Origin: Meiothermus ruber DSM 1279
GTDB lineage: Bacteria; Deinococcota; Deinococci; Deinococcales; Thermaceae
Direction of reading: 5' to 3'
DNA length: 64,000 nucleotides
Assembly: GCF_000024425.1 (NCBI RefSeq)
Contig: NC_013946.1
Coordinates: 1,240,001 to 1,304,000, forward strand
Both the position numbers and the translations under genes were made by a program. Under the pieces are notes generated by a model. The model ran no database searches. It was not told where the DNA came from and was given only the letters and a program-made list of their open reading frames with translations. How positions within the stretch are numbered: position 1 is the first letter of the stretch; each line of letters opens with the position of its first letter. Shown piece by piece: positions 37,084 through 44,371 of this stretch.

Positions 37084-38108
37084 CCCGTGTTCTCGGTAGC
37101 AAACCGGAAGTAGCGCTGGCCGAACTGGTTGAGCCCTGGGCTCTGCTGAACGGCCTCTAGCCATACTCCACGCTCCAGACGCTCCAGGACGATAAAGGCA
37201 AAGAGGTACAGGAGCTCGTCGAGAAAATTGTGCTGGATGAGCCACTCCCCTGCCCGGGCCACCTGCCCGGCCTCCACCACCCGCTGGGCCAGGCCCACCA
37301 CCGCCGCGTAGCGGGCGGAGAGCTCCCTAGGAGGCTTGGGGTTTTTCCCCTCGAGGATGGCCTCGAGGTCGGGAACCTGCCGCAAAACCCGCAGGAAGGC
37401 CTCAAACTCCCCCGCGGCCCCGGGGCCCACCGCCGGGGCGATGGGGAGGCCTTTCTCGTGGAGGCGGCTGGCCATCTCCCAGCTCCGGGGGCTGGGCCAG
37501 GCGGGCTCTTCCCGGTGGAGCTGGTGCAGGAGCTGTGGGCGGAAGCGCAGGAAGGCCAGGATATCCGGGTGCAGGCCATTTTGCACCGCGTACTGGGTGA
37601 AGGCGTCCAGATCCGGGCGGACGTGGAGGTGGAGGAAGCGGTTGGCCAGGGGGGCGGGCATGGCGTACACGCTGGCCGCATCCTCCTTGCGGTTGCCCGC
37701 CGCCCAGATGAACCACCCCTCGGGCACCCGGTAGGCGCCCACCTGCCGATCCAGGATGAGCTGCTGGGCGATGCCCTGGACGGCCGGGGGGGCCATGTTG
37801 AGCTCGTCCAGGAAGAGGATGCCCCGGGGCCCGTGCACCTCCTCCCGGGGAAGGAACTCCGGGGGCCACCAGCGGCTCACCCCGTTCTCGGGCACCGGCA
37901 GGCCGCGCAGGTCCGTGGGGGCCAGCTGAGAGAGGCGGAGGTCGATGGGCTCGGGCAGGCCGTGCTTCTGGGCCACCTGGCGCACCACGCTGGACTTGCC
38001 GATGCCCGGCGGGCCCCAGATCATCAGGCTCAGGGCCAGGCTTTTGGCCACCAAGCTGTCTAAGAAGGCTAGGAGCTGGGCAGGGGTCATCTCCTCAGGA
38101 CGGCTCAT
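37065..38108 (-). CDS. MoxR-family AAA+ ATPase
   Basis: A 347-residue AAA+ ATPase. Walker A is WGPPGIGKSS, Walker B ILFLDELNMAPP, followed by the sensor segment WFIWAAGNRKED. The C-terminal lid is helical and ends near FRFATENTGWGSLW. MoxR ATPases remodel partner proteins together with vWA proteins; the DUF2201/vWA gene follows with a 19-bp overlap. ATG 38108 has an AGGAGG site and sits 14 bp inside the end of the repeat-protein gene. The truncated MoxR at 19066 is a different copy. This gene is intact and expected to be active. Confidence 0.9.
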   Translation of the reverse strand: MSRPEEMTPAQLLAFLDSLVAKSLALSLMIWGPPGIGKSSVVRQVAQKHGLPEPIDLRLSQLAPTDLRGLPVPENGVSRWWPPEFLPREEVHGPRGILFLDELNMAPPAVQGIAQQLILDRQVGAYRVPEGWFIWAAGNRKEDAASVYAMPAPLANRFLHLHVRPDLDAFTQYAVQNGLHPDILAFLRFRPQLLHQLHREEPAWPSPRSWEMASRLHEKGLPIAPAVGPGAAGEFEAFLRVLRQVPDLEAILEGKNPKPPRELSARYAAVVGLAQRVVEAGQVARAGEWLIQHNFLDELLYLFAFIVLERLERGVWLEAVQQSPGLNQFGQRYFRFATENTGWGSLW

Positions 38109-39057
38109 GCTTCCTCCTCGCGCGGTCCCGCACCACACTGGCGGGGTCTTCTAAAAGCTTCTGCCGGAGATCCTCCGGTAGGTCGGGCCTCGAGGCCACC
38201 TCCGCCCGCACCGCGGTCTCTGGGTTCTCCGCCAGGCGGGCTAGGAGGGCGTGGGAAAGCCCCGGGCGTTGGGCCAGGAGGAGGCGCAGGTGCACCGGGC
38301 CCTCCAGCCAGGGGAGAAGGGCCGCTTCCGGGAGGGCGGCGAGGGCTTCCTGGGTGGCCCGCTGGGGTACAAGGACGTAGAGGCGGGCTTTGAGGTCTGG
38401 GGGGAGGTCCCTTTGAAGCAGGGCCTCTGCCCACTGGGGCTGCCCCTCCAGCTTGGGCCAGAGGGCCTCAACCAGCTCCGGCGGTAGGTCTTCCCGCTGG
38501 CAGAAACCTTCCAGGACAAAAGGGTTTTTACTCCGGGCTATCTCACGCAGCACCCTTTCGGGGGTGGCCGGGTGGCGGGCCAGGAGGATCTCCAGATAGG
38601 GGCCTCGAGGGGTGAAGGCCAGGGCTTTGGGCAGCACCTCCTGGCTTTCCTTCTCCATGGCTTGGAGCAGCCGGATCAGTCCGAGCACCGGCTCATTCTG
38701 AGCCTCGGGGCGCGCCCAGGCCTGGGCCCTCACCCCTGGGTCGGGATCCTGCACCAGCCGGAGCAGGGTCTCGGGCGGAAGGGGTTTTTGAGCCAGCGCC
38801 AGGCGCAAAGGGGTGTAGGGGATGCCAACCAGGATGGGCAGCCAGAATGCAGGCACCTCTTCCCAGGCCTGCACTGCCCGCAGCAGGAGCAGGGGAGAGA
38901 GCGAATGCAGGTACTCTTGGGATTCAGGGACGAGCCAGGCGGGGTTGGCCAGAGCCGCGCACGGGCACACCTCAGCCAGAGTCACAAGCTCCTCGAGGGG
39001 TGTCTCGGGATTGGAGGCCCGTGCGCAAGCTTCATCACTTGTCAATGAATCTAACAT
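38095..39057 (-). CDS. HEAT/LRV-like repeat protein
   Basis: A 320-residue all-helical repeat protein, first gene of the minus-strand operon. Units such as LVQDPDPGVRAQAWARPEA, LAENPETAVRAEVASRPD and LLEDPASVVRDRARRK repeat with the spacing of HEAT or LRV (leucine-rich variant) helices. These proteins bind proteins or nucleic acid. Likely a scaffold or target-recognition part for the MoxR/vWA pair. ATG 39057 is almost leaderless: a TAAAAT box lies a few bases upstream on the minus strand, and a strong palindromic operator at 39078-39100 lies beyond it. Function not known. Confidence 0.75.
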   Translation of the reverse strand: MLDSLTSDEACARASNPETPLEELVTLAEVCPCAALANPAWLVPESQEYLHSLSPLLLLRAVQAWEEVPAFWLPILVGIPYTPLRLALAQKPLPPETLLRLVQDPDPGVRAQAWARPEAQNEPVLGLIRLLQAMEKESQEVLPKALAFTPRGPYLEILLARHPATPERVLREIARSKNPFVLEGFCQREDLPPELVEALWPKLEGQPQWAEALLQRDLPPDLKARLYVLVPQRATQEALAALPEAALLPWLEGPVHLRLLLAQRPGLSHALLARLAENPETAVRAEVASRPDLPEDLRQKLLEDPASVVRDRARRKHEPS

Positions 39058-39069
39058 ATATTTTACCTA

Positions 39070-39100
39070 GATTACACGATTACACCCGCATGGTGTAATC
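39070..39100 (-). promoter_or_regulatory. GATTACACC operator of the minus-strand operon
   Basis: GATTACACC (39078-39086) and GGTGTAATC (39092-39100) form a perfect 9-bp inverted repeat with spacer CGCAT. A further GATTACAC half-site abuts it at 39070-39077. It lies between the repeat-protein start (39057) and any -35, where a repressor would block the TAAAAT promoter. No obvious gene for its regulator lies beside it. The remaining 175 bp to the ribBA stop show no other feature. Confidence 0.55.
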
Positions 39101-39276
39101 CCGTGTTTTTGCCAAGTGGCACACAAAGATGGGTGGATAGCCTAGCCTGCCCGCCAAAAAATTGATCAAGCGCGGTGCGCCCGGCAGGTGAGAGGAAAAT
39201 CTGCAATGAAGGCCCACAGGCAACAATATGGGTAGCTTTGAGGAAGGCACCGATCTGCTCGGTGCGATCATCAAGC

Positions 39277-40476
39277 TCAGCCGTCCATCCAGTGCCCCAG
39301 CCGATCCCGCTTGGCTGCCAGGTATCCCTCGTTGTGTGGGTTATCTCCACTTCGCAGGGGCACCCGCTCGAGAATCTCGAGGCCGTAGCCGGAGAGGGCC
39401 CGCACCTTGCGGGGGTTGTTGGTCAGCAGGCGTAGGCGGCGAACGCCCAGGTCGTAGAGGATCTGCGCGCCCACCCCGTAATCGCGCAGATCTGGGGGGA
39501 AGCCCAGGGCCAGGTTGGCCTCCACGGTGTCCAGACCCCTATCCTGCAGGGCGTAGGCCCGAATTTTGTTGACCAGGCCGATGCCCCGCCCCTCCTGGCG
39601 CAGGTAGACCAGCACCCCCCGTCCCTCCTGAGCGATCATCTTCAGGGCCAGGTCGCGCTGGAAACCGCAGTCACAGCGCAGGCTGTGCAGCACATCCCCG
39701 GTCAGGCACTCCGAATGCATGCGCACCAGCAGCGGCCCGCCCCCCGCAACCTCCCCCATGACCAGCGCGGCGTGCTCCTCGCCGGTGAGGGTGTCGCGGT
39801 AGGCGATGATCCTGAACGCCCCGTACTGGGTGGGCAGGGCGGCTTCAGCCTCGCGCGCCACGTAGCGTTCGCCAAGGCTCAACCTATAGCGAATCAGCTC
39901 GGCAATGGTGCCCACCCGCAGGCCGTGTTGAGCGGCGAACTCCAGGATGGCCGGCAGCCGCATCATGGTGCCGTCGTCGTGCATGAGCTCGCTGATGGCC
40001 GCCACCGGCTTGAGCCCGGCCAGGCGGCACAGATCCACGCTGGCCTCGGTGTGGCCGGCGCGGCGCAGCACCCCGCCCTCCCGGGCCCGCAGCGGGAAGA
40101 CGTGGCCCGGGCGCACGAAGTCCGCGGCCGTCACGCCGTCTTTGGCGGCCAGGCGCACCGTGGTGGCCCGGTCGGCGGCGCAGATGCCGGTGGTCACCCC
40201 CTCGCGGGCCTCGATGGAGACCGTGAAGGCTGTCCCCCTGGGCGCGGTGTTGTCCCGCACCATGGGGGGCAGCTCGAGGTGATCGGCCCAGGCCTCGGTC
40301 ATCGCCAGGCAGACCACCCCCCCGGTGTAGCGGATCATGAAGGCCATCCACTCGGTGGTCATGTGTTCAGCGGGCATGACCAGGTCGCCCTCGTTCTCCC
40401 GATCCTCGTCGTCCACCAGGATGACCGGGCGACCGGCCCGGATCTCCTCCAAAAGTTCAGGAATCGAGCTGAGCAT
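39277..40476 (-). CDS. ribBA: RibBA: DHBP synthase / GTP cyclohydrolase II
   Basis: A 399-residue bifunctional enzyme for the first committed steps of riboflavin synthesis. Residues about 1-200 are 3,4-dihydroxy-2-butanone-4-phosphate synthase ([31 protein letters not shown]). Residues about 210-399 are GTP cyclohydrolase II, with zinc ligands in [16 protein letters not shown] and the catalytic [10 protein letters not shown]. It starts at ATG 40476 with AGGAGG upstream and overlaps the riboflavin synthase stop by 20 bp. Third gene of the riboswitch-controlled ribD-ribE-ribBA unit. Confidence 0.95.
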   Translation of the reverse strand: MLSSIPELLEEIRAGRPVILVDDEDRENEGDLVMPAEHMTTEWMAFMIRYTGGVVCLAMTEAWADHLELPPMVRDNTAPRGTAFTVSIEAREGVTTGICAADRATTVRLAAKDGVTAADFVRPGHVFPLRAREGGVLRRAGHTEASVDLCRLAGLKPVAAISELMHDDGTMMRLPAILEFAAQHGLRVGTIAELIRYRLSLGERYVAREAEAALPTQYGAFRIIAYRDTLTGEEHAALVMGEVAGGGPLLVRMHSECLTGDVLHSLRCDCGFQRDLALKMIAQEGRGVLVYLRQEGRGIGLVNKIRAYALQDRGLDTVEANLALGFPPDLRDYGVGAQILYDLGVRRLRLLTNNPRKVRALSGYGLEILERVPLRSGDNPHNEGYLAAKRDRLGHWMDG

Positions 40477-41086
40477 CGCGTCCTCCTGTTGTGCTCACTC
40501 CTGTTGTGCTCACCAGACGCTCCAGGTAGCGGGCCAGCAGGTCGACCTCGAGGTTCACCTCGTCCCCCTCTGCCAGCTCCTTTAGGGTGGTGACCTCCAG
40601 GGTGTGGGGGATCAGCGTCACCCAGAAGCGGTTGCCCTCGACGCCGGCCACCGTCAGCGAGACCCCGTCCAGGGCCACCGAGCCCTTGGGGGCGATGTAG
40701 CGGGTGAGTTCCTGCGGCACCTCGAGCCAGACGTCCCAGGCCCCCATCTCGCGGTTGATCCGCACCACCCGGGCCCGCCCGTCCACGTGGCCCGTGACAA
40801 GGTGCCCGCCCAGCCGGTCGCCCAGCGCCAGGGCGCGCTCGAGGTTGACCCGCTGCCCCACCTCCCAGCGCCGGGCTGTCCGGCGGAGGGTCTCCTGGGC
40901 CAGTTCCACGGCAAAGCCTTCTGAACCCAGCTCCACCACGGTCAAGCAGACGCCCGAAACCGCCACCGAATCCCCGAGCCTGGTGCCCTCCAGCGCCCGC
41001 TGGGCCTCGATGAAAAGCCGCCGCAAACCACCCATCTCGCGGGCCTCGCGGATCACCCCTGTTTCCTCGACAATTCCACTAAACAT
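40457..41086 (-). CDS. ribE: Riboflavin synthase alpha chain
   Basis: A 209-residue riboflavin synthase, with two lumazine-binding halves opening MFSGIVEETG. Key segments are VSGVCLTVVE and VTGHVDG in the first half and VALDGVSLTVAGVEG in the second. It turns two lumazines into riboflavin and a pyrimidinedione. ATG 41086 is chosen because GAGGTGAGG precedes it. Its C-terminus carries a 15-bp in-frame tandem duplication (40484-40513, encoding VSTTG twice) that partly overlaps the ribosome site of ribBA. Confidence 0.95.
   Translation of the reverse strand: MFSGIVEETGVIREAREMGGLRRLFIEAQRALEGTRLGDSVAVSGVCLTVVELGSEGFAVELAQETLRRTARRWEVGQRVNLERALALGDRLGGHLVTGHVDGRARVVRINREMGAWDVWLEVPQELTRYIAPKGSVALDGVSLTVAGVEGNRFWVTLIPHTLEVTTLKELAEGDEVNLEVDLLARYLERLVSTTGVSTTGGRDAQLDS
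40484..40513. repeat. 15-bp tandem duplication in ribE
   Basis: TCCTGTTGTGCTCAC occurs twice head to tail (40484-40498, 40499-40513), lengthening the RibE C-terminus in frame. The first copy begins next to the ribBA ribosome site. Confidence 0.8.
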
Positions 41087-41117
41087 CCTCACCTCACCGA
41101 AAGATGCCCCGGCCCGT

Positions 41118-42272
41118 TCAGCGCCAGACCGGATAGGCCTCCAGCCAGATATCCCCTTCCAGAAGCTCCAGCCGCCGGGTCTCGAGGCCCAGCGCTTCGT
41201 CCATGCGCCCGGCGGCGAAGCCCAGCAGGGCCCCCCGCCCCTCTCCTACCAGCTTGGGCGCCAGGAACAGGGCCACCTTGTCCACCCACCCTTTCCGCAG
41301 CAGGGCCCCGGCCAGGGTGGGGCCGCCTTCCAGCAGCACCCCGTCCACGCCCTGCTCCCAGAGCCAGGCCAGCGCGGCCTCCAGGCTCACCCGGCCCCCC
41401 TCCCGGGGCAGCTCGACCACGGTGGCCCCGTGCCGCTCGAGGACGCGAATCCGGGCGGCGGGAGCACCTGCACCCACCAGCACCGCCACCCGCGCGGGCT
41501 CACCCCTGGGGCCCGGTGCGAACAGCCGGGCCCCCGGTGGGGTGCGGGCCTCGGTGTCCAGCACCACCTTGAGGGGGTCGCGCAGGGGGGGCGGCTCGAG
41601 CAGGTGGGGAAAGGCCCGGAAGTCGGGCTCGCGCACGGTGAGCTGCGGATCGTCCGCCAGCACGGTGCCCACGCCCACCATCACCGCCGGCAGCCACTGG
41701 CGGTAACCCTGGGCCACCCGGCGGGAGAGGGCGTTGGATACCCAGGCGGCGTGGCCGCTCCGGGTAGCCACCTGCCCGTCCAGGCTGAGCGCGGCCTTCC
41801 AGAGCACGAAGGGGCGCCGCCGCCGCAGGGCGTGGAAAAACACCTCGTTCTGGGCCCGGGCCTCGGCCTCGAGCAACCCTAGCTCCACCGCCACCCCGGC
41901 CGAGCGCAGCCGCTCCAGGCCCCCCTGGGCCTTCGGGTTCGGGTCGCGGGCTGCCACCACCACCCGGCCGACACCGGCCTCGAGGAGGGCCAGGGAGCAC
42001 GGGGGGGTGCGTCCGTGGTGGTCGCAGGGCTCCAGGCTTACGTAAAGGGTGGCCCCCTGGGCTTCTTCCCCTGCCTGGTGCAAAGCGAAAACCTCGGCGT
42101 GGGGTTCCCCAGCCCGGGGGTGGTATCCTTCCCCCACGATGCGGCCGTTCTTAACCAGCACCGCGCCCACCAGGGGGTTGGGATGGGTGTGGCCCCGGCC
42201 TCTTTCCGCTAGTTGTAGGGCTCTTCGTAGATAGCGCTCATCCAGGGCGCACTGCAAAGAATGTTCAAGCAC
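41118..42272 (-). CDS. ribD: RibD: bifunctional deaminase/reductase
   Basis: A 384-residue bifunctional pyrimidine deaminase and reductase of riboflavin synthesis. The N-terminal deaminase has HAEV followed by PCDHHGRTPPC, the zinc ligands. The reductase part includes KAALSLDGQVATRSG and GVLLEGGPTL. A GTG codon at 42272 is taken as start (VLEHS in codons, read as MLEH). It follows the FMN riboswitch after a GC-rich hairpin (42279-42294). First gene of the operon; ribE and ribBA follow closely. Confidence 0.92.
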   Translation of the reverse strand: MLEHSLQCALDERYLRRALQLAERGRGHTHPNPLVGAVLVKNGRIVGEGYHPRAGEPHAEVFALHQAGEEAQGATLYVSLEPCDHHGRTPPCSLALLEAGVGRVVVAARDPNPKAQGGLERLRSAGVAVELGLLEAEARAQNEVFFHALRRRRPFVLWKAALSLDGQVATRSGHAAWVSNALSRRVAQGYRQWLPAVMVGVGTVLADDPQLTVREPDFRAFPHLLEPPPLRDPLKVVLDTEARTPPGARLFAPGPRGEPARVAVLVGAGAPAARIRVLERHGATVVELPREGGRVSLEAALAWLWEQGVDGVLLEGGPTLAGALLRKGWVDKVALFLAPKLVGEGRGALLGFAAGRMDEALGLETRRLELLEGDIWLEAYPVWR

Positions 42273-42302
42273 ACCACCGCCGGGCTACCCCGGCTTTCAC
42301 CT

Positions 42303-42413
42303 CCTTCTCCCATCCGGACTGTTACCGTCGGCCTCAGGATTCCACTGAGTCGGGCCCCTTGGGGGCTTCGCGGGCTTTCACCGCCGGTCGGGAATTGCAC
42401 CCTGCCCTGAAGG
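42303..42413 (-). promoter_or_regulatory. FMN riboswitch (RFN element)
   Basis: On the minus strand the aptamer runs from CCTTC (42413) to GAAGG (42303). It carries the conserved runs GGGCAGGGTG, AATTCCCGACCGGCGGTG, AGCCCGCGA, CCGACGGT and AGTCCGGATGGGAGAAGG, all intact. The paired ends CCTTC/GAAGG form P1. A hairpin GCCGGG-(4 nt)-CCCGGC at 42279-42294 follows, before the RibD start. FMN binding probably shuts down translation or transcription of ribD-ribE-ribBA. Confidence 0.95.
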
Positions 42414-42472
42414 AGGGCATAGCGTAGCCTAGCTTATTACATAAGCCCACGGACTCTGTAGGGCACACTTCT

Positions 42473-42501
42473 TTGTCGCCGTAGACCTGCCGCTCTAGTA
42501 T
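42473..42501 (+). promoter_or_regulatory. Leaderless promoter of ribH
   Basis: TTGTCG (42473-42478), 17-bp spacer, TAGTAT (42496-42501). ATG 42509 lies 7 bases downstream, the spacing of leaderless transcripts. The -10 covers another in-frame ATG at 42500, which is therefore not the start. Confidence 0.7.
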
Positions 42502-42508
42502 GGCGTGT

Positions 42509-42982
42509 ATGAAGCGTGTTCAAACCCTCCTCTCGGCCCGCGATGTTCGGATAGCCTTCGTAGTAAGCCGTTTCAACGAGCGCGTTACCCGGGCGCTGCT
42601 GGATGGGGCGCTCGAGGCCTATACCCGCCTCGGAGGCAACCTCGAGGAGGCCTGGACGGTCTGGGTGCCGGGTTCCTTCGAACTCCCTCTAGCGGCTAAA
42701 AAGCTAGCCCAGCGCCCCGAGGTGGACGGGGTCGTGGCCTTGGGGGCGGTCATCCGTGGGGAAACCCCACACTTTGAGTACGTCAGTGCCCAGGCTGCCA
42801 GCGGCTTGATGCAGGCCATGCTTGCCAGCGAAAAGCCCATCGCCTTCGGCGTGCTCACCACCGATACCTCCGAACAGGCCGAGGCCCGGGCCGGGGGTAA
42901 GGCCGGCAACAAGGGGGTGGAGGCGCTGTACAGCGCCGTGGAGATGGTGCAGCTCTTACGGGCTTTACAAACCCCTAGCTGA
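42509..42982 (+). CDS. ribH: Lumazine synthase (RibH)
   Basis: A 157-residue 6,7-dimethyl-8-ribityllumazine synthase, the penultimate step of riboflavin synthesis. It carries VSRFNE near the N-terminus, VPGSFELPLAAKKLA, VALGAVIRGETPHFEYV and FGVLTTDTSEQAEARAG. The length is typical. ATG 42509 is chosen from the leaderless promoter (42473-42501). It is transcribed divergently from the other rib genes and is not behind the riboswitch, so its control differs. An inverted repeat GCTGCA-GAA-TGCAGC follows at 42997-43011. Confidence 0.95.
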   Translation: MKRVQTLLSARDVRIAFVVSRFNERVTRALLDGALEAYTRLGGNLEEAWTVWVPGSFELPLAAKKLAQRPEVDGVVALGAVIRGETPHFEYVSAQAASGLMQAMLASEKPIAFGVLTTDTSEQAEARAGGKAGNKGVEALYSAVEMVQLLRALQTPS

Positions 42983-43145
42983 CCTGTGGGTTGGCGCTGC
43001 AGAATGCAGCTTGCACCTCCTCCCAGGCAGGCAGACCGCTGTGGGCGGGCCCGGGTAAGGGGCTCGAGCGGGTTGCGTTGGTTGTGAACTGCCTGGGCCG
43101 CTGCAATGTTCTAGACTTGCTGATAGGCAATTGGAGGAGGTGAGC

Positions 43146-43628
43146 ATGGAGCACATCGACCAGGAGATCGCGGAGGAACTGGGCTTTGGTCTGGTGCCCA
43201 ATGTCTTTGCCTATGCGCAAAGCTCCGAACTAAAAGCGGCCTTATGGAAGGCTTTCCGCCACGTGGTGCTACGAGGGCTGCTGCCCCGAACAGTCAAGGA
43301 GATGATGGGGGTGCTCGTCTCGCGGGCCAGGGGTTCGAGCTACGCCGCCGAGGTGCACCTCCACGCCTTGATGGTGCAGGGCACCGAGACCGCGCTGCTG
43401 GAGGCGCTGCGGCGTGGGGAGGTGCCTTCGGGCCTGCCGGGTAAGGTACAGGCCTTGCTGGCTTTCGCCCACAAAGCGGCCACGGCCCCCGATCCAGGGC
43501 TGCTGGCGGGCCTGCGCCAAGCCGGGCTGAGCGAGGCTGAGGTGCAGGAGGCGGTAGCGGTGGTGGGGCTTTTTGCGCTGGTCAACACCTGGACTGATCT
43601 GCTTGAGATTCCTGTAGACCCCCTGTGA
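43146..43628 (+). CDS. Carboxymuconolactone decarboxylase-like protein
   Basis: A 160-residue AhpD/carboxymuconolactone-decarboxylase fold protein. The pattern VSRARGSSYAAEVHLHAL aligns with the family's active-site helix, but both cysteines of the usual CxxC are replaced (SSYAA). It therefore should not act as an AhpD-type peroxidase. The C-terminal helices match the family in size. A good GGAGG precedes ATG 43146. Its stop overlaps the next gene's GTG start (GTGA), so the two are coupled. Substrate unknown. Confidence 0.7.
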   Translation: MEHIDQEIAEELGFGLVPNVFAYAQSSELKAALWKAFRHVVLRGLLPRTVKEMMGVLVSRARGSSYAAEVHLHALMVQGTETALLEALRRGEVPSGLPGKVQALLAFAHKAATAPDPGLLAGLRQAGLSEAEVQEAVAVVGLFALVNTWTDLLEIPVDPL

Positions 43629-44371
43629 GCCTCGAGCCCCTCCTCCTACGCCTGCTGCTGCTGCACGAGGCAGTGGTGGGTTATGGCAGCCTGGATTTTA
43701 ACGGGGTTCTGCAGCGCGCAAAGCATGCAGCAGAATGGATTTTTGAAGATGGTAAGCTGGAAGTGGTGCGCCCTGAAGCAGCTATAGGCCTTCCAGCGCG
43801 CGGGAGGGTGCCGGGGGGCTATGGGGCCTACTTCCCCGGCCCACCGGAGCCGCTGTACCTGCGCCTGGCATACCCAAAGATAGATGACGCCACCGAACTG
43901 CGCATAGCGGCCCTTTTTGTTGACCATCTGCTGGCAGCCCTGGAAGGGGCGGGCTACCGCGAGGAACTCGAGCGCCAGGCCCGCATCGACTGGCTCACCG
44001 GGCTGGGCAGCCGGCGTTTCCTCGAGCGGCGGCTGCAAGAGGGTCTTGGCGAGGGATGGGGTCTGGCCCTGCTGGATCTGGACGGACTTAAACAGGTCAA
44101 CGATACGCAAGGTCACCTGGCCGGGGATCGCCTTCTAAAGGCACTGGCTGAGAGCTTGCGCCGCTACGCCCTCGAGGCCTACCGCCTGGCAGGGGACGAG
44201 TTCGTCGTGGTGCTGAGCCGGGAGGATATTCCACGGCTTCACCGCGCCCTGGAGGGCTTCGCTGTGAGCTATGGGGTGTCCTGGGCCGAAGAAGCACAGG
44301 GCGAAGCCCTGCTGGCGCTGGCCGATGCGCGGATGTACCAGCAAAAGCGCTCCAGGGGGAGGGATCGGTGA
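43625..44371 (+). CDS. GGDEF-domain protein
   Basis: A 248-residue protein with a GGDEF domain. Residues about 115-245 contain DWLTGLGSRRFLE, LLDLDGLKQVND (metal site) and YRLAGDEFVVVL, in which GGDEF reads AGDEF. The first Gly is replaced, but active enzymes with AGDEF exist, so cyclic-di-GMP synthesis remains possible. The N-terminal 100 residues look like a reduced sensor domain. The gene starts with GTG inside the previous stop, and its own stop overlaps the LOV kinase start. It is likely a partner of that kinase in signalling. Confidence 0.75.
   Translation: MSLEPLLLRLLLLHEAVVGYGSLDFNGVLQRAKHAAEWIFEDGKLEVVRPEAAIGLPARGRVPGGYGAYFPGPPEPLYLRLAYPKIDDATELRIAALFVDHLLAALEGAGYREELERQARIDWLTGLGSRRFLERRLQEGLGEGWGLALLDLDGLKQVNDTQGHLAGDRLLKALAESLRRYALEAYRLAGDEFVVVLSREDIPRLHRALEGFAVSYGVSWAEEAQGEALLALADARMYQQKRSRGRDR

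Noticed and set aside
39072-39350. Possible 92-residue minus-strand gene overlapping the ribBA end
   Set aside because: No ribosome site, overlaps ribBA and the operator region, and has no recognisable domain.
42500-42508. ATG 42500 as start of ribH
   Set aside because: It lies inside the -10 box TAGTAT; the next in-frame ATG at 42509 fits leaderless spacing.
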